NCBI GenBank assembly: GCA_963995525.1
Contig: CAXEFP010000908.1
Coordinates: 248,001 to 312,000, forward strand
DNA length: 64,000 nucleotides
From: Escarpia spicata
Taxonomy: Eukaryota; Annelida; Polychaeta; Sabellida; Siboglinidae
Direction of reading: 5' to 3'
Part shown: piece by piece, positions 36,105-49,144 of the stretch
Position numbering within the stretch: position 1 is the first letter of the stretch
How the letters are laid out: each line of letters starts with the position of its first letter
Program-made: the position numbers and the translations under genes
The notes under the pieces: generated by a model
Told to the model about the DNA's origin: nothing
The model's input: only the letters and a program-made list of their open reading frames with translations
Database searches by the model: none

Positions 36105-38712
36105 TTGTCTAAAGCAGCAGTACATTCAGTACTCACGAGACAAACATGTCCCATGTCAAAATGTTCGAAAAAAATTAATGCATATCACAGCCAAACGGTA
36201 TTTGTAGTGCACTTTTTTCGGCGGAAGGATCCTTACTGTGGTCTTACCCCAAATAGATGTTTTGCATGTTACAAATCTTCACGAAGGCTAGATTGATATC
36301 AAGCTACACACATAACTAGATTAACCCCAAATGGGAATGCATGTTACCGTTTTATCCCCGTCACGTAAGTTACAAGAACATATTACGTAAGTTATAGGTG
36401 TGAAAACTCATCCCCATTTGAAGTTTTTTCTTGTCTAAAGCAGCAGTACCTTCAGTACTCACGAGACAAACATGTCCCATATCAAAGTGTTCGAAAAAAA
36501 TTAATGCATATCACAGCAAAACGGTATTTGTAGTGCACTTTTTTCGGCGGAAGGATCTTTAATGTGGTCTTACCCCAAATAGATGTTATGCATGTTACAA
36601 ATCTTCACGAAGGCTAGATTGATATCAAGCTACACACATAACTAGATTAATCACAAATGGGAATGCATGTTACCTTTCTATCTCCGTCACGTAAGTTACA
36701 AGAACATATTACGTAAGTTATAGGTGTGAAAACTAATCCCCATTTGAAGTTTTTTCTTATCTAAAGCAGCAGTACATTCAGTACTCACGAGACAAACATG
36801 TCCCATGTCAAAATGTTCGAAAAAAATTAATGCATATCACAGCAAAACGGTATTTGTAGTGCACTTTTTTCGGCGGAAGGATCCTTACTGTGGTCTTACC
36901 CCAAATAGATGTTTTACATGTTACAAATCTTCACGAAGGCTAGATTGATATCAAGCTACACACATAACTAGATTAACCCCAAATGGGAATGCATGTTACC
37001 GTTTTATCCCCGTCACGTAAGTTACAAGAACATATTACGTAAGTTATAGGTGTGAAAACTCATCCCCATTTGAAGTTTTTTCTTGTCTAAAGCAGCAGTA
37101 CCTTCAGTACTCACGAGACAAACATGTCCCATATCAAAGTGTTCGAAAAAAATTAATGCATATCACAGCAAAACGGTATTTGTAGTGCACTTTTTTCGGC
37201 GGAAGGATCCTTAATGTGGTCTTACCCCAAATAGATGTTTTGCATGTTACAAATCTTCACGAAGGCTAGATTGATATCAAGCTACACACATAACTAGATT
37301 AATCACAAATGGGAATGCATGTTACCGTTCTATCTCCGTCACGTAAGTTACAAGAACATATTACGTAAGTTATAGGTGTGAAAACTAATCCCCATTTGAA
37401 GTTTTTTCTTATCTAAAGCAGCAGTACATTCAGTACTCACGAGACAAACATGTCCCATGTCAAAGTGTTCGAAAAAAATTAATGCATATCACAGCAAAAC
37501 GGTATTTGTAGTGCACTTTTTTCGGCGGAAGGATCCTTAATGTGGTCTTATCCCAAATAGATGTTTTGCATGTTACAAATCTTCACGAAGGCTAGATTGA
37601 TATCAAGCTACACACATAACTAGATTAACCCCAAATGGGAATGCATGTTACCGTTTTATCCCCGTCACGTAAGTTACAAGAACATATTACGTAAGTTATA
37701 GGTGGGAAAACTCATCCCCATTTGAAGTTTTTTCTTGTCTAAAGCAGCAGTACCTTCAGTACTCACGAGACAAACATGTCCCATATCAAAGTGTTCGAAA
37801 AAAATTAATGCATATCACAGCAAAACGGTATTTGTAGTGCACTTTTTTCGGCGGAAGGATCTTTAATGTGGTCTTACCCCAAATAGATGTTATGCATGTT
37901 ACAAATCTTCACGAAGGCTAGATTGATATCAAGCTACACACATAACTAGATTAATCACAAATGGGAATGCATGTTACCGTTCTATCTCCGTCACGTAAGT
38001 TACAAGAACATATTACGTAAGTTATAGGTGTGAAAACTAATCCCCATTTGAAGTTTTTTCTTATCTAAAGCAGCAATACATTCAGTACTCACGAGACAAA
38101 CATGTCCCATGTCAAAGTGTTCGAAAAAAATTAATGCATATCACAGCAAAACGGTATTTGTAGTGCACTTTTTTCGGCGGAAGGATCCTTAATGTGGTCT
38201 TATCCCAAATAGATGATTTGCATGTTACGAATCTTCACGAAGGCTAGATTGATATCAAGCTACACACATAACTAGATTAACCCCAAATGGGAATGCATGT
38301 TACCGTTTTATCCCCGTCACGTAAGTTACAAGAACATATTACGTAAGTTATAGGTGTGAAAACTCATCCCCATTTGAAGTTTTTTCTTGTCTAAAGCAGC
38401 AGTACCTTCAGTACTCACGAGACAAACATGTCCCATATCAAAGTGTTCGAAAAAAATTAATGCATATCACAGCAAAACGGTATTTGTAATGCACTTTTTT
38501 CGGCGGAAGGATATTTAATGTGGTCTTACCCCAAATAGATGTTTTGCATGTTACAAATCTTCACGAAGGCTAGATTGATATCAAGCTACACACATAACTA
38601 GATTAACCCCAAATGGGAATGCATGTTACCGTTTTATCCCCGTCACGTAAGTTACAAGAACATATTACGTAAGTTATAGGTGTGAAAACTCATCCCCATT
38701 TGATGTTTTATC
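36105..38712 (+). repeat. 8-monomer unit with ttacctttc and gttttacatg alleles
   Basis: It begins with the agccaaacgg beta monomer and continues with gamma-T (ttacctttctatc near 36670), an alpha start with a beta-like middle (gttttacatg near 36912), gamma-T, alpha-N (ggtggg), gamma-T, alpha (gcaatac) and gamma-N. The first five monomers recur, with changes, at 44907-46536. A private change is gttacgaatc near 38226. Confidence 0.7.
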
Positions 38713-41700
38713 TTGTCTAAAGCAGCAGTACATTCAGTACTCACGAGACAAACATGTCCCATGTCAAAATGTTCGAAAAAAATTAATGCATATCACAGCA
38801 AAACGGTATTTGTAGTGCACTTTTTTCGGCGGAAGGATCCTTACTGTGGTCTTACCCCAAATAGATGTTTTGCATGTTACAAATCTTCACGAAGGCTAGA
38901 TTGATATCAAGCTACACACATAACTAGATTAACCCCAAATGGGAATGCATGTTACCGTTTTATCCCCGTCACGTAAGTTACAAGAACATATTACGTAAGT
39001 TATAGGTGTGAAAACTCATCCCCATTTGAAGTTTTTTCTTGTCTAAAGCAGCAGTACCTTCAGTACTCACGAGACAAACATGTCCCATATCAAAGTGTTC
39101 GAAAAAAATTAATGCATATCACAGCAAAACGGTATTTGTAGTGCACTTTTTTCGGCGGAAGGATCTTTAATGTGGTCTTACCCCAAATAGATGTTATGCA
39201 TGTTACAAATCTTCACGAAGGCTAGATTGATATCAAGCTACACACATAACTAGATTAATCACAAATGGGAATGCATGTTACCTTTCTATCTCCGTCACGT
39301 AAGTTACAAGAACATATTACGTAAGTTATAGGTGTGAAAACTAATCCCCATTTGAAGTTTTTTCTTATCTAAAGCAGCAGTACATTCAGTACTCACGAGA
39401 CAAACATGTCCCATGTCAAAATGTTCGAAAAAAATTAATGCATATCACAGCAAAACGGTATTTGTAGTGCACTTTTTTCGGCGGAAGGATCCTTACTGTG
39501 GTCTTACCCCAAATAGATGTTTTACATGTTACAAATCTTCACGAAGGCTAGATTGATATCAAGCTACACACATAACTAGATTAATCACAAATGGGAATGC
39601 ATGTTACCGTTCTATCTCCGTCACGTAAGTTACAAGAACATATTACGTAAGTTATAGGTGTGAAAACTAATCCCCATTTGAAGTTTTTTCTTATCTAAAG
39701 CAGCAATACATTCAGTACTCACGAGACAAACATGTCCCATGTCAAAGTGTTCGAAAAAAATTAATGCATATCACAGCAAAACGGTATTTGTAGTGCACTT
39801 TTTTCGGCGGAAGGATCCTTAATGTGGTCTTATCCCAAATAGATGATTTGCATGTTACAAATTTTCACGAAGGCTAGATTGATATCAAGCTACACACATA
39901 ACTAGATTAACCCCAAATGGGAATGCATGTTACCGTTTTATCCCCGTCACGTAAGTTACAAGAACATATTACGTAAGTTATAGGTGTGAAAACTCATCCC
40001 CATTTGAAGTTTTTTCTTGTCTAAAGCAGCAGTACCTTCAGTACTCACGAGACAAACATGTCCCATATCAAAGTGTTCGAAAAAAATTAATGCATATCAC
40101 AGCAAAACGGTATTTGTAATGCACTTTTTTCGGCGGAAGGATATTTAATGTGGTCTTACCCCAAATAGATGTTTTGCATGTTACAAATCTTCACGAAGGC
40201 TAGATTGATATCAAGCTACACACATAACTAGATTAACCCCAAATGGGAATGCATGTTACCGTTTTATCCCCGTCACGTAAGTTACAAGAACATATTACGT
40301 AAGTTATAGGTGTGAAAACTCATCCCCATTTGATGTTTTATCTTGTCTAAAGCAGCAGTACATTCAGTACTCACGAGACAAACATGTCCCATGTCAAAAT
40401 GTTCGAAACAAATTAATGCATATCACAGCCAAACGGTATTTGTAGTGCACTTTTTTCGGCGGAAGGATCCTTACTGTGGTCTTACCCCAAATAGATGTTT
40501 TGCATGTTACAAATCTTCACGAAGGCTAGATTGATATCAAGCTACACACATAACTAGATTAACCCCAAATGGGAATGCATGTTACCGTTTTATCCCCGTC
40601 ACGTAAGTTACAAGGACATATTACGTCAGTTATAGGTGTGAAAACTCATCCCCATTTGAAGTTTTTTCTTGTCTAAAGCAGCAGTACCTTCAGTACTCAC
40701 GAGACAAACATGTCCCATATCAAAGTGTTCGAAAAAAAATAATGCATATCACAGCAAAACGGTATTTGTAGTGCACTTTTTTCGGCGGAAGGATCTTTAA
40801 TGTGGTCTTACCCCAAATAGATGTTATGCATGTTACAAATCTTCACGAAGGCTAGATTGATATCAAGCTACACACATAACTAGATTAATCACAAATGGGA
40901 ATGCATGTTACCTTTCTATCTCCGTCACGTAAGTTACAAGAACATATTACGTAAGTTATAGGTGTGAAAACTAATCCCCATTTGAAGTTTTTTCTTATCT
41001 AAAGCAGCAGTACATTCAGTACTCACGAGACAAACATGTCCCATGTCAAAATGTTCGAAAAAAATTAATGCATATCACAGCAAAACGGTATTTGTAGTGC
41101 ACTTTTTTCGGCGGAAGGATCCTTACTGTGGTCTTACCCCAAATAGATGTTTTACATGTTACAAATCTTCACGAAGGCTAGATTGATATCAAGCTACACA
41201 CATAACTAGATTAATCACAAATGGGAATGCATGTTACCGTTCTATCTCCGTCACGTAAGTTACAAGAACATATTACGTAAGTTATAGGTGTGAAAACTAA
41301 TCCCCATTTGAAGTTTTTTCTTATCTAAAGCAGCAATACATTCAGTACTCACGAGACAAACATGTCCCATGTCAAAGTGTTCGAAAAAAATTAATGCATA
41401 TCACAGCAAAACGGTATTTGTAGTGCACTTTTTTCGGCGGAAGGATCCTTAATGTGGTCTTATCCCAAATAGATGATTTGCATGTTACAAATCTTCACGA
41501 AGGCTAGATTGATATCAAGCTACACACATAACTAGATTAACCCCAAATGGGAATGCATGTTACCGTTTTATCCCCGTCACGTAAGTTACAAGAACATATT
41601 ACGTAAGTTATAGGTGTGAAAACTCATCCCCATTTGAAGTTTTTTCTTGTCTAAAGCAGCAGTACCTTCAGTACTCACGAGACAAACATGTCCCATATCA

Positions 41701-42840
41701 AAGTGTTCGAAAAAAATTAATGCATATCACAGCAAAACGGTATTTGTAATGCACTTTTTTCGGCGGAAGGATATTTAATGTGGTCTTACCCCAAATAGAT
41801 GTTTTGCATGTTACAAATCTTCACGAAGGCTAGATTGATATCAAGCTACACACATAACTAGATTAACCCCAAATGGGAATGCATGTTACCGTTTTATCCC
41901 CGTCACGTAAGTTACAAGAACATATTACGTAAGTTATAGGTGTGAAAACTCATCCCCATTTGATGTTTTATCTTGTCTAAAGCAGCAGTACATTCAGTAC
42001 TCACGAGACAAACATGTCCCATGTCAAAATGTTCGAAAAAAATTAATGCATATCACAGCCAAACGGTATTTGTAGTGCACTTTTTTCGGCGGAAGGATCC
42101 TTACTGTGGTCTTACCCCAAATAGATGTTTTGCATGTTACAAATCTTCACGAAGGCTAGATTGATATCAAGCTACACACATAACTAGATTAACCCCAAAT
42201 GGGAATGCATGTTACCGTTTTATCCCCGTCACGTAAGTTACAAGAACATATTACGTAAGTTATAGGTGTGAAAACTCATCCCCATTTGAAGTTTTAGCTT
42301 GTCTAAAGCAGCAGTACCTTCAGTACTCACGAGACAAACATGTCCCATATCAAAGTGTTCGAAAAAAATTAATGCATATCACAGCAAAACGGTATTTGTA
42401 GTGCACTTTTTTCGGCGGAAGGATCTTTAATGTGGTCTTACCCCAAATAGATGTTATGCATGTTACAAATCTTCACGAAGGCTAGATTGATATCAAGCTA
42501 CACACATAACTAGATTAATCACAAATGGGAATGCATGTTACCTTTCTATCTCCGTCACGTAAGTTACAAGAACATATTACGTAAGTTATAGGTGTGAAAA
42601 CTAATCCCCATTTGAAGTTTTTTCTTATCTAAAGCAGCAGTACATTCAGTACTCACGAGACAAACATGTCCCATGTCAAAATGTTCGAAAAAAATTAATG
42701 CATATCACAGCAAAACGGTATTTGTAGTGCACTTTTTTCGGCGGAAGGATCCTTACTGTGGTCTTACCCCAAATAGATGTTTTACATGTTACAAATCTTC
42801 ACGAAGGCTAGATTGATATCAAGCTACACACATAACTAGA
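38713..42840 (+). repeat. 5-monomer higher-order repeat, 1630 bp, about 2.5 copies
   Basis: Complete copies lie at 38713-40342 and 40343-41972, and a partial third runs to about 42840. The order is beta-N, gamma-T with ttacctttc, alpha/beta chimera with gttttacatg, alpha-N with gcaatac, and gamma-N with ggatattt. It looks like the 8-monomer unit at 36105 with three monomers removed. The first copy has agcaaaacgg in its beta monomer while the others have agccaaacgg. Copy 2 has a cluster of private changes (caaggacat, acgtcagtta) near 40613-40628. Confidence 0.8.
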
Positions 42841-44906
42841 TTAACCCCAAATGGGAATGCATGTTACCGTTTTATCCCCGTCACGTAAGTTACAAGAACA
42901 TATTACGTAAGTTATAGGTGTGAAAACTCATCCCCATTTGAAGTTTTTTCTTGTCTAAAGCAGCAGTACCTTCAGTACTCACGAGACAAACATGTCCCAT
43001 ATCAAAGTGTTCGAAAAAAATTAATGCATATCACAGCAAAACGGTATTTGTAGTGCACTTTTTTCGGCGGAAGGATCCTTAATGTGGTCTTACCCCAAAT
43101 AGATGTTTTGCATGTTACAAATCTTCACGAAGGCTACATTGATATCAAGCTACACACATAACTAGATTAATCACAAATGGGAATGCATGTTACCGTTCTA
43201 TCTCCGTCACGTAAGTTACAAGAACATATTACGTAAGTTATAGGTGTGAAAACTAATCCCCATTTGAAGTTTTTTCTTATCTAAAGCAGCAGTACATTCA
43301 GTACTCACGAGACAAACATGTCCCATGTCAAAGTGTTCGAAAAAAATTAATGCATATCACAGCAAAACGGTATTTGTAGTGCACTTTTTTCGGCGGAAGG
43401 ATCCTTAATGTGGTCTTATCCCAAATAGATGATTTGCATGTTACAAATCTTCACGAAGGCTAGATTGATATCAAGCTACACACATAACTAGATTAACCCC
43501 AAATGGGAATGCATGTTACCGTTTTATCCCCGTCACGTAAGTTACAAGAACATATTACGTAAGTTATAGGTGTGAAAACTCATCCCCATTTGATGTTTTA
43601 TCTTATCTAAAGCAGCAATACATTCAGTACTCACGAGACAAACATGTCCCATGTCAAAGTGTTCGAAAAAAATTAATGCATATCACAGCAAAACGGTATT
43701 TGTAGTGCACTTTTTTCGGCAGAAGGATCCTTAATGTGGTCTTATCCCAAATAGATGATTTGCATGTTACAAATCTTCACGAAGGCTAGATTGATATCAA
43801 GCTACACACATAACTAGATTAACCCCAAATGGGAATGCATGTTACCGTTTTATCCCCGTCACGTAAGTTACAAGAACATATTACGTAAGTTATAGGTGTG
43901 AAAACACATCCCCATTTGAAGTTTTTTCTTGTCTAAAGTAGCAGTACCTTCAGTACTCACGAGACAAACATGTCCCATATCAAAGTGTTCGAAAAAAATT
44001 AATGCATATCACAGCAAAACGGTATTTGTAATGCACTTTTTTCGGCGGAAGGATATTTAATGTGGTCTTACCCCAAATAGATGTTTTGCATGTTACAAAT
44101 CTTCACGAAGGCTAGATTGATATCAAGCTACACACATAACTAGATTAACCCCAAATGGGAATGCATGTTACCGTTTTATCCCCGTCACGTAAGTTACAAG
44201 AACATATTACGTAAGTTATAGGTGTGAAAACTCATCCCCATTTGATGTTTTATCTTATCTAAAGCAGCAATACATTCAGTACTCACGAGACAAACATGTC
44301 CCATGTCAAAGTGTTCGAAAAAAATTAATGCATATCACAGCAAAACGGTATTTGTAGTGCACTTTTTTCGGCAGAAGGATCCTTAATGTGGTCTTATCCC
44401 AAATAGACGATTTGCATGTTACAAATCTTCACGAAGGCTAGATTGATATCAAGCTACACACATAACTAGATTAACCCCAAATGGGAATGCATGTTACCGT
44501 TTTATCCCCGTCACGTAAGTTACAAGAACATATTACGTAAGTTATAGGTGTGAAAACTCATCCCCATTTGAAGTTTTTTCTTGTCTAAAGCAGCAGTACC
44601 TTCAGTACTCACGAGACAAACATGTCCCATATCAAAGTGTTCGAAAAAAATTAATGCATATCACAGCAAAACGGTATTTGTAATGCACTTTTTTCGGCGG
44701 AAGGATATTTAATGTGGTCTTACCCCAAATAGATGTTTTGCATGTTACAAATCTTCACGAAGGCTAGATTGATATCAAGCTACACACATAACTAGATTAA
44801 CCCCAAATGGGAATGCATGTTACCGTTTTATCCCCGTCACGTAAGTTACAAGAACATATTACGTAAGTTATAGGTGTGAAAACTCATCCCCATTTGATGT
44901 TTTATC
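41973..44906 (+). repeat. 9-monomer unit
   Basis: The unit begins like the 5-monomer repeat, then adds gamma-T (42951, with ggctacattg), alpha-N (43277) and two tandem copies of an alpha/gamma dimer (43603 and 44255). It contains gttttagcttg near 42293 as a private change. The next unit starts at 44907 with agccaaacgg. Confidence 0.65.
43603..44906 (+). repeat. 652-bp dimer in tandem, 2 copies
   Basis: Copies lie at 43603-44254 and 44255-44906. Both alpha monomers carry the private allele cggcagaagg and both are preceded by the unusual junction gatgttttatcttatct. Elsewhere gatgttttat is followed by cttgtct. The shared joint shows that the chimera arose before the dimer doubled. Later private changes are agtagcag in copy 1 and agacgatttgc in copy 2. 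Confidence 0.75.
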
Positions 44907-46862
44907 TTGTCTAAAGCAGCAGTACATTCAGTACTCACGAGACAAACATGTCCCATGTCAAAATGTTCGAAAAAAATTAATGCATATCACAGCCAAACGG
45001 TATTTGTAGTGCACTTTTTTCGGCGGAAGGATCCTTACTGTGGTCTTACCCCAAATAGATGTTTTGCATGTTACAAATCTTCACGAAGGCTATATTGATA
45101 TCAAGCTACACACATAACTAGATTAACCCCAAATGGGAATGCATGTTACCGTTTTATCCCCGTCACGTAAGTTACAAGAACATATTACGTAAGTTATAGG
45201 TGTGAAAACTCATCCCCATTTGAAGTTTTTTCTTGTCTAAAGCAGCAGTACCTTCAGTACTCACGAGACAAACATGTCCCATATCAAAGTGTTCGAAAAA
45301 AATTAATGCATATCACAGCAAAACGGTATTTGTAGTGCACTTTTTTCGGCGGAAGGATCTTTAATGTGGTCTTACCCCAAATAGATGTTATGCATGTTAC
45401 AAATCTTCACGAAGGCTAGATTGATATCAAGCTACACACATAACTAGATTAATCACAAATGGGAATGCATGTTACCTTTCTATCTCCGTCACGTAAGTTA
45501 CAAGAACATATTACGTAAGTTATAGGTGTGAAAACTAATCCCCATTTGAAGTTTTTTCTTATCTAAAGCAGCAGTACATTCAGTACTCACGAGACAAACA
45601 TGTCCCATGTCAAAATGTTCGAAAAAAATTAATGCATATCACAGCAAAACGGTATTTGTAGTGCACTTTTTTCGGCGGAAGGATCCTTACTGTGGTCTTA
45701 CCCCAAATAGATGTTTTACATGTTACAAATCTTCACGAAGGCTAGATTGATATCAAGCTACACACATAACTAGATTAACCCCAAATGGGAATGCATGTTA
45801 CCGTTTTATCCCCGTCACGTAAGTTACAAGAACATATTACGTAAGTTATAGGTGTGAAAACTCATCCCCATTTGAAGTTTTTTCTTGTCTAAAGCAGCAG
45901 TACCTTCAGTACTCACGAGACAAACATGTCCCATATCAAAGTGTTCGAAAAAAATTAATGCATATCACAGCAAAACGGTATTTGTAGTGCACTTTTTTCG
46001 GCGGAAGGATCCTTAATGTGGTCTTACCCCAAATAGATGTTTTGCATGTTACAAATCTTCACGAAGGCTAGATTGATATCAAGCTACACACATAACTAGA
46101 TTAATCACAAATGGGAATGCATGTTACCGTTCTATCTCCGTCACGTAAGTTACAAGAACATATTACGTAAGTTATAGGTGTGAAAACTAATCCCCATTTG
46201 AAGTTTTTTCTTATCTAAAGCAGCAGTACATTCAGTACTCACGAGACAAACATGTCCCATGTCAAAGTGTTCGAAAAAAATTAATGCATATCACAGCAAA
46301 ACGGTATTTGTAGTGCACTTTTTTCGGCGGAAGGATCCTTAATGTGGTCTTATCCCAAATAAATGATTTGCATGTTACAAATCTTCACGAAGGCTAGATT
46401 GATATCAAGCTACACACATAACTAGATTAACCCCAAATGGGAATGCATGTTACCGTTTTATCCCCGTCACGTAAGTTACAAGAACATATTACGTAAGTTA
46501 TAGGTGTGAAAACTCATCCCCATTTGATGTTTTATCTTGTCTAAAGCAGCAGTACATTCAGTACTCACGAGACAAACATGTCCCATGTCAAAATGTTCGA
46601 AAACAATTAATGCATATCACAGCAAAACGGTATTTGTAGTGCACTTTTTTCGGCGGAAGGATCATTACTGTGGTCTTACTCCAAATAGATGTTTTGCATG
46701 TTACAAATCTTCACGAAGGCTAGATTGATATCAAGCTACACACATAACTAGATTAACCCCAAATGGGAATGCATGTTACCGTTTTATCCCCGTCACGTAA
46801 GTTACAAGAACATATTACGTAAGTTATAGGTGTGAAAACTCATCCCCATTTGATGTTTTATC
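44907..46862 (+). repeat. Mixed unit related to 36105-38712
   Basis: The beta (agccaaacgg, ggctatattg), gamma-T (ttacctttc), gttttacatg, gamma-T and alpha-N monomers follow the order seen at 36105. The monomer at 46537 then carries several private changes: gaaaacaatt, ggatcattactg and cttactcca. A further oddity is aaataaatgatt near 46357. Confidence 0.65.
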
Positions 46863-49144
46863 TTGTCTAAAGCAGCAGTACATTCAGTACTCACGAGACA
46901 AACATGTCCCATGTCAAAATGTTCGAAAAAAATTAATGCATATCACAGCAAAACGGTATTTGTAGTGCACTTTTTTCGGCGGAAGGATCCTTAATGTGGT
47001 CTTACCCCAAATAGATGTTTTACATGTTACAAATCTTCACGAAGGCTAGATTGATATCAACCTACACACATAACTAGATTAACCCCAAATGGGAATGCAT
47101 GTTACCGTTTTATCCCCGTCACGTAAGTTACAAGAACATATTACGTAAGTTATAGGTATGAAAACTCATCCCCATTTGAAGTTTTTTCTTGTCTAAAGCA
47201 GCAGTACCTTCAGTACTCACGAGACAAACATGTCCCATATCAAAGTGTTCGAAAAAAATTAATGCATATCACAGCAAAACGGTATTTGTAGTGCACTTTT
47301 TTCGGCGGAAGGATCTTTAATGTGTTCTTACCCCAAATAGATGTTATGCATGTTACAAATCTTCACGAAGGCTAGATTGATATCAAGCTACACACATAAC
47401 TAGATTAATCACAAATGGGAATGCATGTTAACGTTCTATCTCCGTCACGTAAGTTACAAGAACATATTACGTAAGTTATAGGTGTGAAAACTAATCCCCA
47501 TTTGAAGTTTTTTCTTATCTAAAGCAGCAATACATTCAGTACTCACGAGACAAACATGTCCCATGTCAAAGTGTTCGAAATAAATTCATGCATATCACAG
47601 CAAAACGGTATTTGTAGTGCACTTTTTTCGGCGGAAGGATCCTTAATGTGGTCTTATCCCAAATAGATGATTTGCATGTTACAAATCTTCACGAAGGCTA
47701 GATTGATATCAAGCTACACACATAACTAGATTAACCCCAAATGGGAATGCATGTTACCGTTTTATCCCTGTCACGTAAGTTACAAGAACATATTACGTAA
47801 GTTATAGGTGTGAAAACTCATCCCCATTTGAAGTTTTTTCTTGTCTAAAGCAGCAGTACCTTCAGTACTCACGAGACAAACATGTCCCATATCAAAGTGT
47901 TCGAAAAAAATTAATGCATATCACAGCAAAACGGTATTTGTAATGCACTTTTTTCGGCGGAAGGATATTTAATGTGGTCTTACCCCAAATAGATGTTTTG
48001 CATGTTACAAATCTTCACGAAGGCTAGATTGATATCAAGCTACACACATAACTAGATTAACCCCAAATGGGAATGCATGTTACCGTTTTATCCCCGTCAC
48101 GTAAGTTACAAGAACATATTACGTAAGTTATAGGTGTGAAAACTCATCCCCATTTGATGTTTTATCTTGTCTAAAGCAGCAGTACATTCAGTACTCACGA
48201 GACAAACATGTCCCATGTCAAAATGTTCGAAAAAAATTAATACATATCACAGCCAAACGGTATTTGTAGTGCACTTTTTTCGGCGGAAGGATCCTTACTG
48301 TGGTCTTACCCCAAATAGATGTTTTGCATGTTACAAATCTTCACGAAGGCTAGATTGATATCAAGCTACACACATAACTAGATTAACCCCAAATGGGAAT
48401 GCATGTTACCGTTTTATCCCCGTCACGTAAGTTACAAGAACATATTACGTAAGTTATAGGTGGGAAAACTCATCCCCATTTGAAGTTTTTTCTTGTCTAA
48501 AGCAGCAGTACCTTCAGTACTCACGAGACAAACATGTCCCATATCAAAGTGTTCGAAAAAAATTAATGCATATCACAGCAAAACGGTATTTGTAGTGCAC
48601 TTTTTTCGGCGGAAGGATCTTTAATGTGGTCTTACCCCAAATAGATGTTATGCATGTTACAAATCTTCACGAAGGCTAGATTGATATCAAGCTACACACA
48701 TAACTAGATTAATCACAAATGGGAATGCATGTTACCGTTCTATCTCCGTCACGTAAGTTACAAGAACATATTACGTAAGTTATAGGTGTGAAAACTAATC
48801 CCCATTTGAAGTTTTTTCTTATCTAAAGCAGCAGTACATTCAGTACTCACGAGACAAACATGTCCCATGTCAAAGTGTTCGAAAAAAATTAATGCATATC
48901 ACAGCAAAACGGTATTTGTAGTGCACTTTTTTCGGCGGAAGGATCCTTAATGTGGTCTTATCCCAAATAGATGTTTTGCATGTTACAAATCTTCACGAAG
49001 GCTAGATTGATATCAAGCTACACACATAACTAGATTAACCCCAAATGGGAATGCATGTTACCGTTTTATCCCCGTCACGTAAGTTACAAGAACATATTAC
49101 GTAAGTTATAGGTGTGAAAACTCATCCCCATTTGATGTTTTATC
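46863..49144 (+). repeat. 7-monomer unit: PQRS block plus three monomers
   Basis: The order is P (beta, ggatccttaatg, ggtatg), Q (gamma-T, tgtgttctta), R (alpha, gcaatac, gatgatttgc), S (gamma-N, ggatattt), then beta (attaatacatatc, agccaaacgg), gamma-T and alpha-N with gatgttttgc. This P carries gttttacatg and caacctac; R carries gaaataaattcatgc near 47577. The whole order recurs at 52079-54360. Confidence 0.7.
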
